Positions 1 through 12,798 of a stretch of DNA of 64,000 bases are shown one piece after another. Positions within the stretch are counted from its first letter, which is position 1; every line of letters begins with the position of its first letter. The stretch comes from Gordionus sp. m RMFG-2023 (lineage: Eukaryota > Nematomorpha > Gordioida > Chordodea > Parachordodidae): positions 56,335,561 to 56,399,560 of the forward strand of contig NC_088775.1 of NCBI RefSeq assembly GCF_954871325.1, written 5' to 3'. Both the position numbers and the translations under genes were made by a program. The notes below the pieces were generated by a model that ran no database searches, was not told the DNA's origin, and saw only the letters and a program-made list of their open reading frames with translations.

Positions 1-76
1 TGTTCAATTTATTTTTGCATTTAAGTGTTAAATATTTATTTTACATATATTTTTATATATTAAGATATATAATCTT

Positions 77-2560
77 TTAAATAAGATTATGTTTAATACG
101 GGTTGGTCTAGAAATAGGTATTACATTATTTTTATTTATGGTATTGGTATTTATGTCCACACTTCCCTCCTTAAAAGAATTATTAGAGTTAGTATCATAA
201 TTTAAAAATATATTGTAACAATCCCATTTTCTTAATAGATTTAAATGTCTTCTTATAATACCTTTATCTGTTTTAACTTGAAACATCATGTCTATGTTAT
301 CTCTATCTTCATTTAATTCTAGCGGTTTTAATAAGTCTCATTTAATTCTTATGTCGCGATTAAACATTCTTTTAGAAGGTGCAACTCCCGTTGTATCATT
401 TGGTGTGTTTTTATAATTGAATAAAAATTTGTCAAGTCAAGTATCTAAGTCAATCTTTATATCTTTGTAATGTGTGTCTTAAACGTTCTCACCATACATT
501 CCACCTAGCCATTAGACTGCTTCTGGTATTTGGAAGTAAGTAAATGTTTGATACCATAATCATTGCAAAATTTCTCAAAATCATTTTATCAAGTTAGTGC
601 CATTATCAGTAACTATGATTTCAGGTATTACGAATAGAGATGTGGCTTTAAAAAATTCTTTTAATGTAATTTCATTTGTAATATTTTTTACAGGAACAAT
701 AATTGGAAATTTTCTCTAGGCATCGACTATTATCAACCAATTTTTTGTGAAAAGCGGACGCGCATAATCTATGTGTGTCCTTTCAAATGGTTTGGTTGTC
801 GAAACCCATGATTTTTTAATATCTTTTTAGGATTGTCATGATATATATTACAGTCGTCACAACTTTTTACTTCCATCTCAATGTCATTATTCATACCAGA
901 CCACCACATGTGATCTTTGACTAAAGATTTGATTTTTCCTGCTCCCTTCATGTAAAGACTGCAGTATGTTTTTTCTCATACTAGACAGAATTATGATTTT
1001 GTAATTTTTGTAAAGACAATCTTTAATTATACTTAATTTCAATTCAATGTTTTTATAAATCTTATTTTTTATAGGCTCATTGTTCTTAATATCATTGATG
1101 ACTTGTGTTATTTCAATATCTTTATAAATTTTGTCACATATTTTATTAAAGTTAATAAGTATATCTCCAAAGTCATATATAATTGTGATATTTTTAACAA
1201 TTTCATCGTTACTTTTTTGTGGTAATCTTGAAAATCAGGAACAACATTGTATTTTCCGGCTTTATACTTTATGTTGAAATCATAACCTTCTAATGTTATA
1301 TGCCATTTTTGAAGTCTTAAGGACATAGTACTGTTATCCTTAAGTCTTTTAGTAAAAATATGGACTAAAGGTTTTGTAAATTTAGTCTCGATGTATTCCT
1401 GGTTTCTCATAGCAAACATAATTGCGAAAGCCTCACGCTCAATATTGGTGTAATTCATTTCGGATTTTAATGATATTCTCGACCCAAAAGCTATTGGTTT
1501 TTCTTTGCCATCTTTTTCAGTATGAAATAATTTAGCTCCTAAACCATATTTAGATGCATCAGTTGCAATTCCGATAAGTAATTCAGGATTAAAATAAGGC
1601 AAAACTGGAGGGAGACTAATCAAGGTCTTTAAATCATTAAAACTTCTAGAGTATTCTAAGTTCCCATTTTCCTTTGTTAACAATTTTATATAAAAAAGCA
1701 GCATTCTCTGCAAAGTTGTTAAAAGTTTTCTATAGAAACCAGCCATTCCTAGAAATGTCAATAATTTAGCAGCTGGTTTTGGTTCTGGCATATTTATTTA
1801 TTGCTTCAATTTTGTCATAGTTTGCATGAATCCCCTTGGCGTCAATATCATGACCCAGGAACCTTACTTCGTTTTTAAAAAATAAGCTTTTGGCCAAATT
1901 AAATACTAACCCATAAGATAATATCTTTTCGAACACCTTTTTGATGTTGTTTAAATGAGTTTCATCATTATTTCCAGTTATAAGTAAATCGTCAATGTAT
2001 GACATCTTTCATATCACCGAACATCTGATCAATAATTTGTTGAAAGATTGCAGATGAGGTCTTTAGCCCAAAAGGAAGTCTTGTAAATTAGTAGTATCTC
2101 TTGTGTGGATATTGTCAAAAGATTTCTGCAACTTTTATCAATGGGAATCTGTAGAAACGCATTTTTGAAATCTATCTTTATAAATTTCTTGCCCCGAAAG
2201 TTTAGCTATTAAGTTGTTTATTCGTGGAAGTGGATATTTGAAATCTTCTAGAACTAGATATATAGTGTCTTTGAAATCAGCGCAAAGTTGCTCCCTTCAT
2301 CCTTGTAGACGGCGGTTACAAGACTTTTGCCCATCGAACATCTTTAACCTCAATGATTTTTTCTTGTATCCATCTATTAGGTTTTTGCATTTGGTATACA
2401 TCTTGGTGGTAGAATTTTGGGTTGGGCATCTCTTCATATGTATAGTTTGACATTTGCTTTGTTAACTGGTCTTGTCATAATCGTTTAAAGAATCTTGTAT
2501 TTTTTGGTTATAGATTTTCAAGGATATATTTTTTCTTTATTGAGTTTGTAGCGATGTTCA
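77..2560 (-). mobile_element. Fossil Ty3/Gypsy LTR retrotransposon, pol region
   Basis: Minus-strand translations show, in element order, a reverse transcriptase region (about 2560 to 1770, with a palm-type YIDDLL motif), RNase H (about 1600-1240, with IATDASKYGLGA and an NIEREAFAI stretch) and integrase (about 1000-430, with a zinc-binding region and WWSGM). The end of pol lies near 80-300 and has the RRHL...SRPTRI ending seen in Gypsy pol. No gag, protease or LTR is recognisable. The 3' LTR would lie left of the window. The element is broken in several places and looks moderately old. The order RT, RNase H, integrase places it in Ty3/Gypsy rather than Copia. Confidence 0.9.
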
Positions 2561-2879
2561 ATAGATATATTATTTTTTTAATCGATTATATATTTCATTG
2601 GAATGTTTTTTTTGTATTATTATTTTTGTTTATTTTTTATTAGTTTATAATATAATAGTATATTATAAAAAAAAAATTATCATTTTTTTTATAATTTGTG
2701 GGTTAAAAGATTTTATGTGTCAAATAAAGAATAAGTAAAAAAGAAAATTAGAAAGAAGGGCACATTATATATATATAGATTAATTTAAAACTCCCAAACC
2801 TGTGAAAATGTAATATTGGTGGCCAAGACTGATCTGCGATCTCTTTTGTGAATAAAATCTGTAATATCGGAATTAATAC

Positions 2880-2980
2880 AAAGGCCATAAGGGCAGGTTT
2901 GCATAAGCGCAATTTGGAGGATTAATATATAGGCCCTAAGAGCAGGTTTGCGTAAGAGCAAATTGGAGGATTGTAGTAGC
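2880..2980. repeat. Two-copy ~49-bp tandem repeat
   Basis: Two adjacent imperfect copies begin AGGCC, contain GCAGGTTTGC and end TTGGAGGATT, with starts near 2882 and 2931. They lie between the Gypsy fossil on the left and the 38-bp array on the right. Nothing coding is seen. Confidence 0.6.
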
Positions 2981-3007
2981 ACAAATAGGAGACTTCACAA
3001 TAACACC

Positions 3008-3190
3008 GGTTACACGGAAGTGCTACCCATTTTATTCCGTAAATCAGTTACACGGAAGTGCTGCCCATTTTTTTCCGTAAACCAATTACACGGAAGTGCT
3101 GCCCATTTTTTTCCGTAAACCAATTACACGGAAGTGCTGCCCATTTTTCCCTTAAACCAGTTACACAAAAGTGCTGCCCATTTTTTTTTG
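3008..3190. repeat. 38-bp minisatellite, five copies
   Basis: Five copies of a unit containing TTACACGGAAGTGCTGCCCA followed by a T-rich stretch and CCGTAAACCA. Unit starts lie near 3011, 3049, 3087, 3125 and 3162, so the period is 38 and once 37. Inner copies are nearly identical and the last is the most diverged. Open frames across it are by-products of the repeat. Confidence 0.9.
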
Positions 3191-3479
3191 TTAATATATA
3201 AAAGCCATAATATATGTGAATTATATAACTTGAAGACACGGATTGGACAACCTCTTATCGGAAATAGGTTTATTTATCTTTCAAAAATTGTCGATGTATA
3301 TGTATATTGTTGGATTATTTACCATATAAATAATAGCTTATCTTTTAACCTTACAGATAGTTAAAATTTTATTTTAAAGGTGATAGTTAATTTTTTATAA
3401 TCAAACATGAAAACATTAAAATTTGTTAAATATTGGGAAATACAGTATAATATTTTTGGAGCGTTAGTGATCTTATTAA

Positions 3480-6400
3480 TATGGATATGTAGTTTAATTT
3501 GGGGGTGAAGAATGAGAAGAAGTCGCATCGTAAAAATTAAAGGGCAGACTTTAACCATTGAGGGGCATAATGAGGAGGAGGATATGATGGGTAAAGTAAC
3601 ATGGTTACCGATTCAGGAGTTAATTAATGGGTGGACGGATAGTGATGTGAGCAGACATGTATATGGTTCTGGTAGACAAAATTTTAATAGTAATCAGGTG
3701 TTGAGATCCTATAGATAGCCAAGAGAAAACTCTAAGGGAAGGAGAATGGAAATAAAACAGGGAAGGATAAGATGTTTTAATTGCGGTAGACAAGGACATA
3801 TGGTTCGGGATTGTAGGAAAACTAAATGTTTTGAATGTGCAAAATTTGGACATATACCTCCATACTGTCGGGGAAAACAAGAAAATTTGCGGTGTGCAGG
3901 GTGTGGACGATTTTGTCACAATGAAGAGGAGTGCAATTCGAGCAATTATAACACTAGAGGAGGATTTCCGCAGAGAGTAATGGGTCAGAATGCCCCGAAT
4001 AAATTATTGAGGCGAGAAAATGGAAGGGACGGTTGAATCTATTTTGGAACAAACGGGAGAACAAAAGATAGAATTTAGATGTCGAAAGGGTGGACATGTA
4101 GCGAGGAAGTGTGAGAATTGGTGACTATATGATGGCAAAAAATCTACAATACTGGTTGAGGCGGTTAAGAGAAACAAGGAAAGGGCTTTCTAGGGAAAAA
4201 TGAATAAAGAAGGGCGCGTAAATATGGTACAAGAAGGGATAGTACTTGATCCGTGTCCCAGAGTGGTGATAAATTTAAATGGAAAGATAATTCCCATGTT
4301 GTTTGATACGGAACCCGCTATTTCAGTAATTGAATATAATAGATATCAGAGTATTTGGCCGGGGGAGATTATAGAAAATGAAGAGTTAAGAATAAGATAA
4401 TTTGATGGGACCCTGTTGGTTGCAATGGGGAGGGTGAAAATAGTAGCAACATTGGGGGAAAGGGTTGAAATATTAGATTTGTGGATTATCAATCATAATA
4501 TAGAAACGGTGTGGGGGTAGAATTGGATCACTAGAATTGGTCCATAGTATAGTTTTAGGGGGGGGGTGTTTCCATGTTGGGGCGTATTTGTACCAAACTA
4601 ATGAGGAGTATGCCGTTATGACGTTGAATAAGTATGTGTTAATGGAAGTTGAGACCGGGGTTAATAGTAAACTAACGGAGGATAATGGAAGAGATAAATC
4701 AAGGGGAGTAATCGGGAGACTCATTGGGGATTAATCGGGGGCAATCACTGGGGAGTAATCGGAGGCACTCTTTGGGGAGTAATCGGAGGAACTCATTTGG
4801 GAGTATTGGGAGAGAGATAAGGTAGAAATTCTAGGAGGGAAACAAGAGGAAATTATTTCAAGAGCGAAATAGGTGAAAAGAATTCTATAAGTGAAATAGG
4901 GGAAAGAATTTAGGGGTGTAATGAAGGAAAATAATTTTGGAAGGGAAATAAGTAAAAATTACCCAGGAAATATTAGAATATTGTGATATTAAGAGAGGGG
5001 AGGAGAAAGAGAAGACTGGGATAAGGGATATATGGCAGCATCGAGAGAATCGAGGGGTAATGAGTGCTGAAACGCGGCGCAGTGAAGAGGAGTTGCTAAT
5101 TATTAAAGAAAACGGAGGGAAATTGGATATGAAAAATGCAAGAGGGAGTTCGGAGATTAGTACAATATTATTAGGAACTTTTTAATAAAGATTTGGGATG
5201 TCTCAGAGATTATGAAGTTATATTAAATTAAAGGATGGTTGTGTTCCAAAATTTTGTGCGTTACGACTGATACCGTTTGAATGGAGAAAGGAAGTATAGA
5301 AATGAAATTGGATCAATGGGTACAAAAAGGCATTGTATGTCCTGTAGAATACAGCGAGTGGGCAACACCGTTGATGCCCGTAAAGAAGGTTAATAGAAAA
5401 CTCCGTCTATGCGCAGATTTTCGGGTTACGTTAAATCCGTGGGTTGTAGAAGTCAAATAACCGTTGCCACGAATAGTTTAAAGGGGAATTATTATTTTTC
5501 AAAAGTGATTTCTCTAATGCATATCTGAAACTGCGGGTAAAACTAGGGGTAAATAAATTATTGACTATTACTACACCTAAGGGATTGATTTTGTAGATTG
5601 CCATTTTGACTTCATGTCTCAGCTCCTATTTTTCAACGAACATGCCGTGTTTCAGGGAATGGAGGGGGTTTTATACTATATGGACGATGTGTTGGCGACT
5701 GGAAGAAATACCGGGATAGCATAAACAAAAATTGGAGGAAGTATTTCGGAGAATAAAAGAAAAAGGATTGCGGGCCAGTGCGGAAAAAAGTGTGCTGGGA
5801 GTCAGGGAGGTAACATATCTTAGACACAAAATTACAGGGATGGAGGTGTATTACCATCGATTCGTGGAGGGATTTGCTCGGGTAGCGGCGCCGTTGTATC
5901 GATTTCTGAAAAAGTGAAAGAAATTTGAATGAACAGAGGAACAAGAGGCGACCTTCAAAGAGTTGAAATGCAGAATTGGAAAGGATATTTTAGTGTTTTA
6001 ATAATAAATGATATTGGCCGTGGACGCGTCTAATAGGGGTGTAGGAGGAGTTTTGTTACATTGTGTTGATGAAATAGAAAGGCCATATTATTTTTTTCGA
6101 GGATATAGAATAGCAGAGACCAGGTATTTTGTGATAGAGCAGGAAGCGCTAGCCGTCATTTATGGATTAACAAAATGCCGAGAGTATCTAATTGGATGCA
6201 GGTTTGTTATTTCACGCACCATAAATCGTTTATACATCTATTCAAAAAGGTCAAGTAATTAATGCTATCGTACCGGTTACAAAGATGATTATTGCTAGTA
6301 GTCAGTTTTGTCGCGCAGGTGAAATATCACCGAGGGAAAGAAAATTATTTACGAGACATCTTATCTAGATGTAGAGCGGAGGAGAACGATGGCCGGAATA

Positions 6401-6880
6401 TCCAGAGGAGGGCCGGTCACATGGAAATAGATTAAAGGGTAACTTTAATAAATCGGGAATTGAGACGAATTAAAGCCTGCCTAAGGGAATGGAAAACGTG
6501 GAAGGAAGGAGATAAAGCGTTCAAATATATAAAAAAGGAGTTGGCAATAATAGATGAATATCTAGTGTGAGGAAGTCGGAGTGTTATACCGTTCAAATTA
6601 AGGGAGACCGTGATGTCGATGATTCATGCTGGAAAGGAATGGAGAGAATGAAACAATGGGGACGGGAATATGTATGGTGGCCGGGAATGAATAAAGATAT
6701 TGAAAACATCAGCCAAGCTTGTGTTAGATATAATTCCTGGGCGACGATTCCCTGAAAAGAGAGGGAAAGTGTGTGGCCGAAAACAACTCAGCAGTGGGAG
6801 CGCATTCACTTGGACTTTTTCGACTTTGAAAATAAGATATATAAGTAGTAGATGCATTTTCAAAGTGGGTGGAGTATGAA
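3480..6880 (+). mobile_element. Fossil Ty3/Gypsy retrotransposon with gag zinc knuckles and pol
   Basis: The region carries a run of CCHC zinc knuckles (about 3765-4125, starting with a CFNCGRQGH type) typical of gag nucleocapsid, and an aspartic protease-like stretch near 4230-4350. Reverse transcriptase remains lie at about 5230-5700 (LCADFRVT and YYMDDVLATG), RNase H at about 6008-6230 (LAVDASNRGVGG) and the integrase zinc region plus start of the catalytic core at about 6560-6885. It is the same family as the fossil at 30540-32830. It has many interruptions and is clearly dead. The strand is notably G-rich, unlike its relative. Similarity ends abruptly near 6885. The piece at 10290-10610 could be its displaced 3' part. 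Confidence 0.9.
4700..4805 (+). repeat. G-rich ~27-bp repeat inside the Gypsy fossil
   Basis: About four to five imperfect copies of a unit built on GGGGAGTAATCGGAGGCACT lie between the protease-like and reverse transcriptase parts of the enclosing fossil. The unit looks like local tandem expansion after insertion. Confidence 0.6.
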
Positions 6881-7328
6881 GAAGTAAGATGATCCCCCAC
6901 CCCTTTTCGAAAAAATGGTCAATTATTTTTTGACACCTATAAATTTCAAAAAAAATTTTTATTGCATCAATCTTTAATATATAATATAAAAAAATGTATA
7001 ATAATATAAACTTTTAAAATATTATTTTTAAATTAATAATTTAGACAAATTAGGGAAATAGAAAGCGAAAGAATTTATAATTTCATCAATATCTAATTTA
7101 AATTTTTTACCAATGATAAAATGGCTAAATTATTAAGAAATGGATCTTTCATGGTATTACAAAGTCTTGTTTTAATAATTTAATTTTACTCATGACCCTT
7201 TCGGCAGTACCTGAGGTAGTAGAAATGGTTAATAAATCTATAATATATATAAAAGCCTTATCACACTGGGACAGTCACACTTTCACAATTTATAATATAT
7301 ATATTTAAAAAATCGTTAATTTTGCAAA

Positions 7329-7402
7329 GTGACTGTGGCCCAATCGGCAAGAGCGTCATTTACAAATATGATCGACTTAGGTTCGAATCCCAACAAGAAC
7401 GT
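7329..7402 (+). repeat. tRNA-like sequence, probably a SINE head or tRNA pseudogene
   Basis: It has a good internal box B (GGTTCGAATCC at 7380) and a plausible box A (TGGCCCAATCGG at 7335) at tRNA spacing. A five-pair anticodon-like stem (GTCAT with ATGAT) encloses an eight-base loop. The acceptor ends do not pair and the T stem has a mismatch, so I do not call a working tRNA. A T-run follows at once, as in RNA polymerase III transcription units. Confidence 0.45.
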
Positions 7403-7721
7403 TTTTTTTTAATCTGGCAAAATGAATTTTTTTTTTCTTAAACTGGCTAAGGTAATCAAATAGAAGATACGATTCAAAGTTTATAGTTACTTTAAAATTA
7501 AAACTATTAAATAGGTATTTCTTATATTTAAAAATTTTTAATATTCTTTTAAAAAATATTCGTCCAATTAGATTCCTGCAAAAGATAATTAAATGCACTC
7601 AATACACACCTAATATTATACCTATTCCTGAATATTTAGATCAGTAGAAGTTTAAATGCATCAAGTACCAATTCAAGAGAGATTTATTTAAATACTATCT
7701 AAATTCTTGAATTTATGTATA

Positions 7722-7900
7722 ATTTAAAATTTTATGCCATTATATTGTGGAATCAAAATTATCTCCTTTATTTGATGAGGGATGAAACAGAAATATTCCT
7801 ATCTTAGGTATTTAAAAATTTATACCATTATATTGGGGAATCAAAATTTTCTCCTTTATTTGATAAGGGATAAATCAGAAATTTTCCTATCTTAGGTGTT
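7722..7900. repeat. ~88-bp tandem duplication
   Basis: Two adjacent copies carry TTATATTG(T/G)GGAATCAAAA, then CTCCTTTATTTGAT and TTCCTATCTTAGG. Starts lie near 7723 and 7811. No coding potential. The rest of 7920-8850 is AT-rich with nothing recognisable. Confidence 0.7.
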
Positions 7901-8850
7901 ATTTAAAGATTTATATTTATTTGAGGTTATTCTAAAATTTTCCATTATTTTTATAAAATATGTTAATGAAGTATATATTTGGTAATTTTAATTTATGTAC
8001 ACAATTAAAAAATCTTTTAAATTAAATTTTTATTCATTTGTATTTGTAATTTATAATCTAAAAATTATTCTTGCTAGATGAGAGTTTTGTGTTAAAACCC
8101 TTAAGAAGGATCCATTCCATATTGAATTTTATACAACTATATATAATTAGGTAAATTTTATGCATAAATAAATATTTGCATCTCTCTTATCTTTTCTGAA
8201 AATTTAGCCTTTCGACATGCATTCCATAGTTTTGCATATTTTCTCATAACTTCATAATTTAATTGTAGAAGGTATGTTTTCATAACTTATTATAACATTT
8301 TTGATTAAATGTATAACCTTTTTGTTTTACTTATATATAATTTGTCCATGAATAATAACCTCCTATTATATCTTTTTATTTATTCTATTATAATTTAACA
8401 ACAATGTATTTGTTAAGTAGTTGTAATTGTTTTTTTTATTCTCCTTTAAACTATTTGTTTTGGTAATGACATTCAAATTTTAAATTGTTTTTCTTTTTTT
8501 GTTAACGACATCGAACCATACAAATTCTAATTGTTAATGACATTATACAAGTTGCAATTTATTTCGAAAGGTCATTTTGTTACTTACGGAGATAATTTAA
8601 ATTAAATATTTTATAAAAAACGATTTTTTTTTGTATTTTCAGTGAAAAATAAATTTGATTCTTTAATAAAATAAACTTGGTTCATGAATTTATTAAAATA
8701 TATCATGGGATTTTTTGAAAAATAAACCTGATTCTTATTATTCCTCCGAATATTATATTGAACTTTCAGAAAACAACAGTCTTAAATTTATATTTTGTAA
8801 CTAAGTAATAAATCATTTGAAAGGGTGGTGGTTTGTTTGAATTTTAAATT

Positions 8851-9120
8851 AGGATGAACATATTTTCAGCATGTTACTTTAATGTATTCATTTCATATAA
8901 TTACCAGGAGCTAACCAGTAGAATGATGGGTAAATCAGATGTTTCCCCTTCATTTGATGATAATTTTGAAAAATTTTCCCAATATAAAATGGCAAAAAAA
9001 ATATGTATAGCCAGATTTAATTCTTATAAACACCTTACATCAGACCTATTTCTCTGGATCCAAGGCAAAAAAAAATTATTCTGGGTTCTCCTGGGTTTGG
9101 GAAATATTTTTCACAATTAA
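8851..9120 (+). CDS. Weak open frame, unknown
   Basis: An 88-residue open frame starts at 8854. Its later part (from about 8911) follows a splice-acceptor-like TAATTACCAG and has a less AT-biased, mixed composition (SDVSPSFDDNFEKF). I recognise no domain. Its 3' end overlaps the start of the duplicated region that follows. It may be an exon scrap or chance. Confidence 0.15.
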   Translation, partial: RMNIFSACYFNVFISYNYQELTSRMMGKSDVSPSFDDNFEKFSQYKMAKKICIARFNSYKHLTSDLFLWIQGKKKLFWVLLGLGNIFHN

Positions 9121-10252
9121 TATGAACTTGGACGTAGCTTGGAGAAACATTTTTAAATTAATATAGTATTAGATTCCAGTAATTTTAGATATGGGCTAGA
9201 AATTGGTCTGAAAATTTCTTTTGAAGACATGGCCAGGCCTGATCAAAAACCAAGGCTTATGCAACTTTCATATTCTGATTGTATTTTTAAATGCATTGTG
9301 ACTTTTTATATATTTTATTTCAGTTCTCAACTACAAAAATTATTATGGTCTTTGGCGGGTTTGAGAAAAATTTCTCAAGTATGTGAACCTGGTGGAATTT
9401 TTTTTTAATATTAGGCATAGGTGTAATATTTAACACAAAATATTTATATGGCCCTCAGGTAAAAGTTAATTAAAATATATTTTCATTCAAAAATAGTTCA
9501 CTCTTAGTCTTAATGGGTTGGTCTTGGTCTGAAGTAGGGGTGAGCTGAGTTAAAATAGAATAAAAAATAGATATGGTTTTTAAAGCTTTACTTATCTCCA
9601 GATTTGGGAAAAAATTTTGAAAATTACTATGGGTTGGCCAGGTTTGAGAAAATTTTTTTATAAAATTATTATGGGTTAGGCTGGGCTTGGAATTTATTTT
9701 TATAAATTATATTGGGCTGGGCTTGGGGGAAATTTTAAAAATTATTATGAGTTTGGACTCTTGAAAATTTTTTTATTATTAACTTTGGGTCAGACATTGG
9801 CCTAAAACAAATTTTTTTGCAGGCCTGGGCTCGGCCTGATCAAAAAAACAAGGCCCATGAAAATCTTATTTTGATTGTATTTTTAAATTCATTATGATTA
9901 TTTAAATATTTTATTTTAGTTCCAACTACCAAAATTTTATGATCTTTCATTTACTTGGAAGAATTTTTCAAACTTATGGCTTTGTATTGCCTGGGAATTT
10001 TTTAAAATATTAAATATTAGGTATAAGTGATCAGTAATATTTAACAAATAATATTAGTATTATTAAGTAAAAGCTTTAAATTTATTTTTACTCAAACCAT
10101 AGTATTTACCCATAGTTTTAATGGATTAAACCTGGCCTGAGGGGGGGGGGGTAAAAAGAATAAAAATTGGACATTATTTTCAAATAACAGCTAACAACTA
10201 TCATAAAAATAAAATTCTCATTCCCCGTCATTTTTGACGGGCTATCTTCTAG
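9040..10252 (+). mobile_element. Probable non-autonomous Helitron with a ~600-bp internal tandem duplication
   Basis: The 3' end is diagnostic. A perfect 7-bp hairpin (CCCGTCA 10224-10230, loop TTTT, TGACGGG 10235-10241) is followed 7 bases later by CTAG (10249-10252) and then a host T. That is the Helitron pattern of a hairpin 10-12 nt from a CTRR end inserted between A and T. Upstream, about 9040-9590 is repeated at about 9600-10190. For example GCCTGATCAAAAA recurs at 9237 and 9834, a period near 597, with clear divergence. A G-tract lies at 10141. I could not fix the 5' TC end. No Rep-helicase is present, so it would be mobilised in trans. Confidence 0.6.
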
Positions 10253-10289
10253 TATTTATATAAAATTGTTAAATTAGGGAAAGCAGAAA

Positions 10290-10610
10290 AATTTTAAAGT
10301 AGACGATAAGATAAAATAAACGAATAGTTTTTCCAATCTGATAGCAAGGCGAACTCGAATTTGGTTGGATGCGCTAAGACCGGCAATGCAAAGAAGGGAA
10401 CGGACGAAGACGAAGTTTAATCCGAATTTATGGTAGGATAGACCGTTTTGGCGAAAATGTATGAGGGTAATAAAAAATGGGAGTTCAGAGTGATTGTGGA
10501 GAATATGGGGTGCAAAGTAAATAGAGTAGTGTGGGCCGAAGGAAGAGAGGATCAGCTCCGCAGACGAATATGGCCTGAAGAGTTGAGGGGGTTTTAAGGG
10601 GTGTAAGGCG
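10290..10610 (+). mobile_element. Fossil Ty3/Gypsy pol C-terminal fragment
   Basis: One frame near 10455-10600 reads like the end of Gypsy pol: a KKWEFRVIVENMG stretch, then GREDQLRRRIWPE, matching the G...RH..QLR tail after integrase. It is G-rich like the fossil at 3480-6880 and lies on the same strand, so it may be that element's 3' part separated by the inserted material between. Broken and old. 10620-11500 holds AT-rich sequence with no gene seen. Confidence 0.55.
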
Positions 10611-11518
10611 TTAGTAAGTAACTCCTGTCTTTAAGTCGCCAATATATGTAATGATATGTAGCTTATATCAGTAATAAACTATATTTATTTTTCATTTAAA
10701 TAACAAATTATAATATTTTATAAAAAAAAATTAAAATATTAAATTAAATAAAAAATGCTTTAAGAATTTAATTTATTTATGTTTTATATGTATGGCGCTA
10801 CATATCATTTATTTTTACATTGTTTTATATTTTAGAATTAAAAATAAAATAATAATATATTAAAACCACAATATTATAAATAAAATACTAACAATTTATA
10901 CTCTTTAATATGTTTAAAAATTGTTTTACATATAAAACTAACTATATTAATAAAATAAAATATCGTACAAAGCGAGAAGAAAATAAAAAGTAAAAAGAGT
11001 CTAGGATAGCTCTTTGGAAAGTAAACTAATATAATATTTGAAATTATTTTTAAGCCTTCACTACGAATCTTATGAACGAGATATTTTAATACTAATCTAA
11101 TCCATCGTAAAAATTACTACGATATAAGATTTAAAATAATTTCAGAATAAATTGAGCTTTAGACAAGATTATTTTTATTGTAAAATTATCATAAAACATT
11201 GAATACAGATATGCTCCTGTAAAATAAATTTTTTATAAATATAGCATTCGTGGTAGCATGATTTGATGTATACGACAGAAACCTTGCAATATTGTTTCGC
11301 GATATTGTCTTCTCAGAAAAGTATTCGCTAATGTGGATTCGCAATAAAAGTGTCACTAAATTCATTCGCGATAAACGACATTCGTAAAGGTTTCACCAAA
11401 AATTTTTAGAGATAAAAGTTTCGCTGAATTGACATGGAACCGAATAACCTATTTACCCTGACTACCCACATTGCCGAAAATACCACATTGACGATATTAT
11501 ATATTCATATAATCTAAT

Positions 11519-12027
11519 CAGGCGCGTAACCAATGGGGGGGGCCCAACGCAAATATGATTGTTTTCATAAATATCATTTTAAGCTAATAAAAATTTTAAT
11601 CCCCCCCCCCCCCCATTCAAAATTTTACAAATATTTGAATATCAATTTTCCAACATAAAACTTATTTTTTATAAACAAATTTATTAAAATTTCATTTCCT
11701 TGTGAGTACATTAACATTATTCAAATTACTACATTTAGCTATTTTACCTGAGCATGCTAGCTCAATCGGTGTAAAGAAACCTTGGCTCAATTTCCTAATA
11801 TTTTGAAGTTGTTTTATATTCTTGCATGTTTGCCTATTACAACATGTACGGATGAAAGGACTTTTTCCAACTTGAGAAGGTTGAAAACATATGTACGAAG
11901 TTCTACTTCCGGATCTCGGCTAAATGGGCTAGCTCTGTTAAATATCCACAGAGATTTAATTCCAACAACAAACGAAATTCTTGATGAATTGGCAACATTC
12001 CCACGAAAATTAAAAATTACATTATAA
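11519..12027 (+). mobile_element. hAT transposon remnant with C-terminal dimerisation domain
   Basis: The 81-residue frame at 11782-12027 is a hAT C-terminal domain: TDERTFSNLRRLKTYVR, RLNGLALLNIHRD and LDELATF. It is the same family as the nested hAT at 19570-21251, which has FSTLKRLKTYLR and RLNGLALLNIYKE. The left edge CAGGCGCGTAACCA (11519) followed by a G-run resembles that element's CAGTGGCGTAG terminus. No right terminus is found. Most of the transposase is deleted, so it is a dead internal-deletion copy. Confidence 0.75.
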
Positions 12028-12239
12028 TTATAGTATTTATTTACTTTGAATTTTGATTGAATATTAATTAGATTAAGTTTCGACTAAAAATTTAATAACG
12101 AGAATTTAAAATAAAAATGAAGGAATGGTGGTTAATATGAATTAAAAACTCGGCTTAAATTATTTATATTAAAAAATAATAAAAGTAATTTTATAGTAAA
12201 ATAAAATATGTTTTTCTTTTTTAATATTTTGAAAATAAT

Positions 12240-12375
12240 TAAGTTTTGCTTTACCGTTGCTCAAAAAAAGAAACACGTTACCGTTACTTGTTACCTCTCT
12301 AAGAAGGTAACGAATGACATTTCTTTTTTTCAAAAATAAACAACGTTACTTTTTTGATGTTACTTTACAGCACTA
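12240..12375. repeat. Subterminal-type repeat cluster
   Basis: Several copies of GTTAC / GGTAAC (for example CCGTTACTTGTTACC) end with GTTACTTTACAGCACTAG, which resembles a hAT-like terminus with its binding-site repeats. No partner end was identified. Confidence 0.3.
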
Positions 12376-12798
12376 GTTAATAATATTTTTTCCTTTTTTA
12401 AGGTTTTTATATTTTAAAAGATAAGATAAAGTTTTATTAATAATAATTCATGTTTATTAACTTTTTTTATCTCATATATATATCTTTTTTATAGATATAA
12501 GTTAATAAGAAAAGGTTATCAATAAAATGTAAAATGAAAAGAAAAGTCAAATTTGAATAGCTGTAAACTAAGTATATCAGAATATTAAAATAAAGATAAT
12601 AATTTAAATATAAAATTTAGACATATTACTATTTAATAATCAAATATATAAAATTTTTAATTTAATTCTTATTATTTAACAATATTTTTTAAATTTTAAA
12701 ATAAATATAAATTTATTAATAATCAAATAAAAAAATATTTTTTATGATAATTAAGACTCTCTAAAATAACAATCTTAATATCGATAACGATGACTCAA

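Noticed and set aside
7329-7402. Functional tRNA gene
   Set aside because: Acceptor stem does not pair, the anticodon loop has eight bases and the T stem has a mismatch. Only the internal promoter boxes are good.
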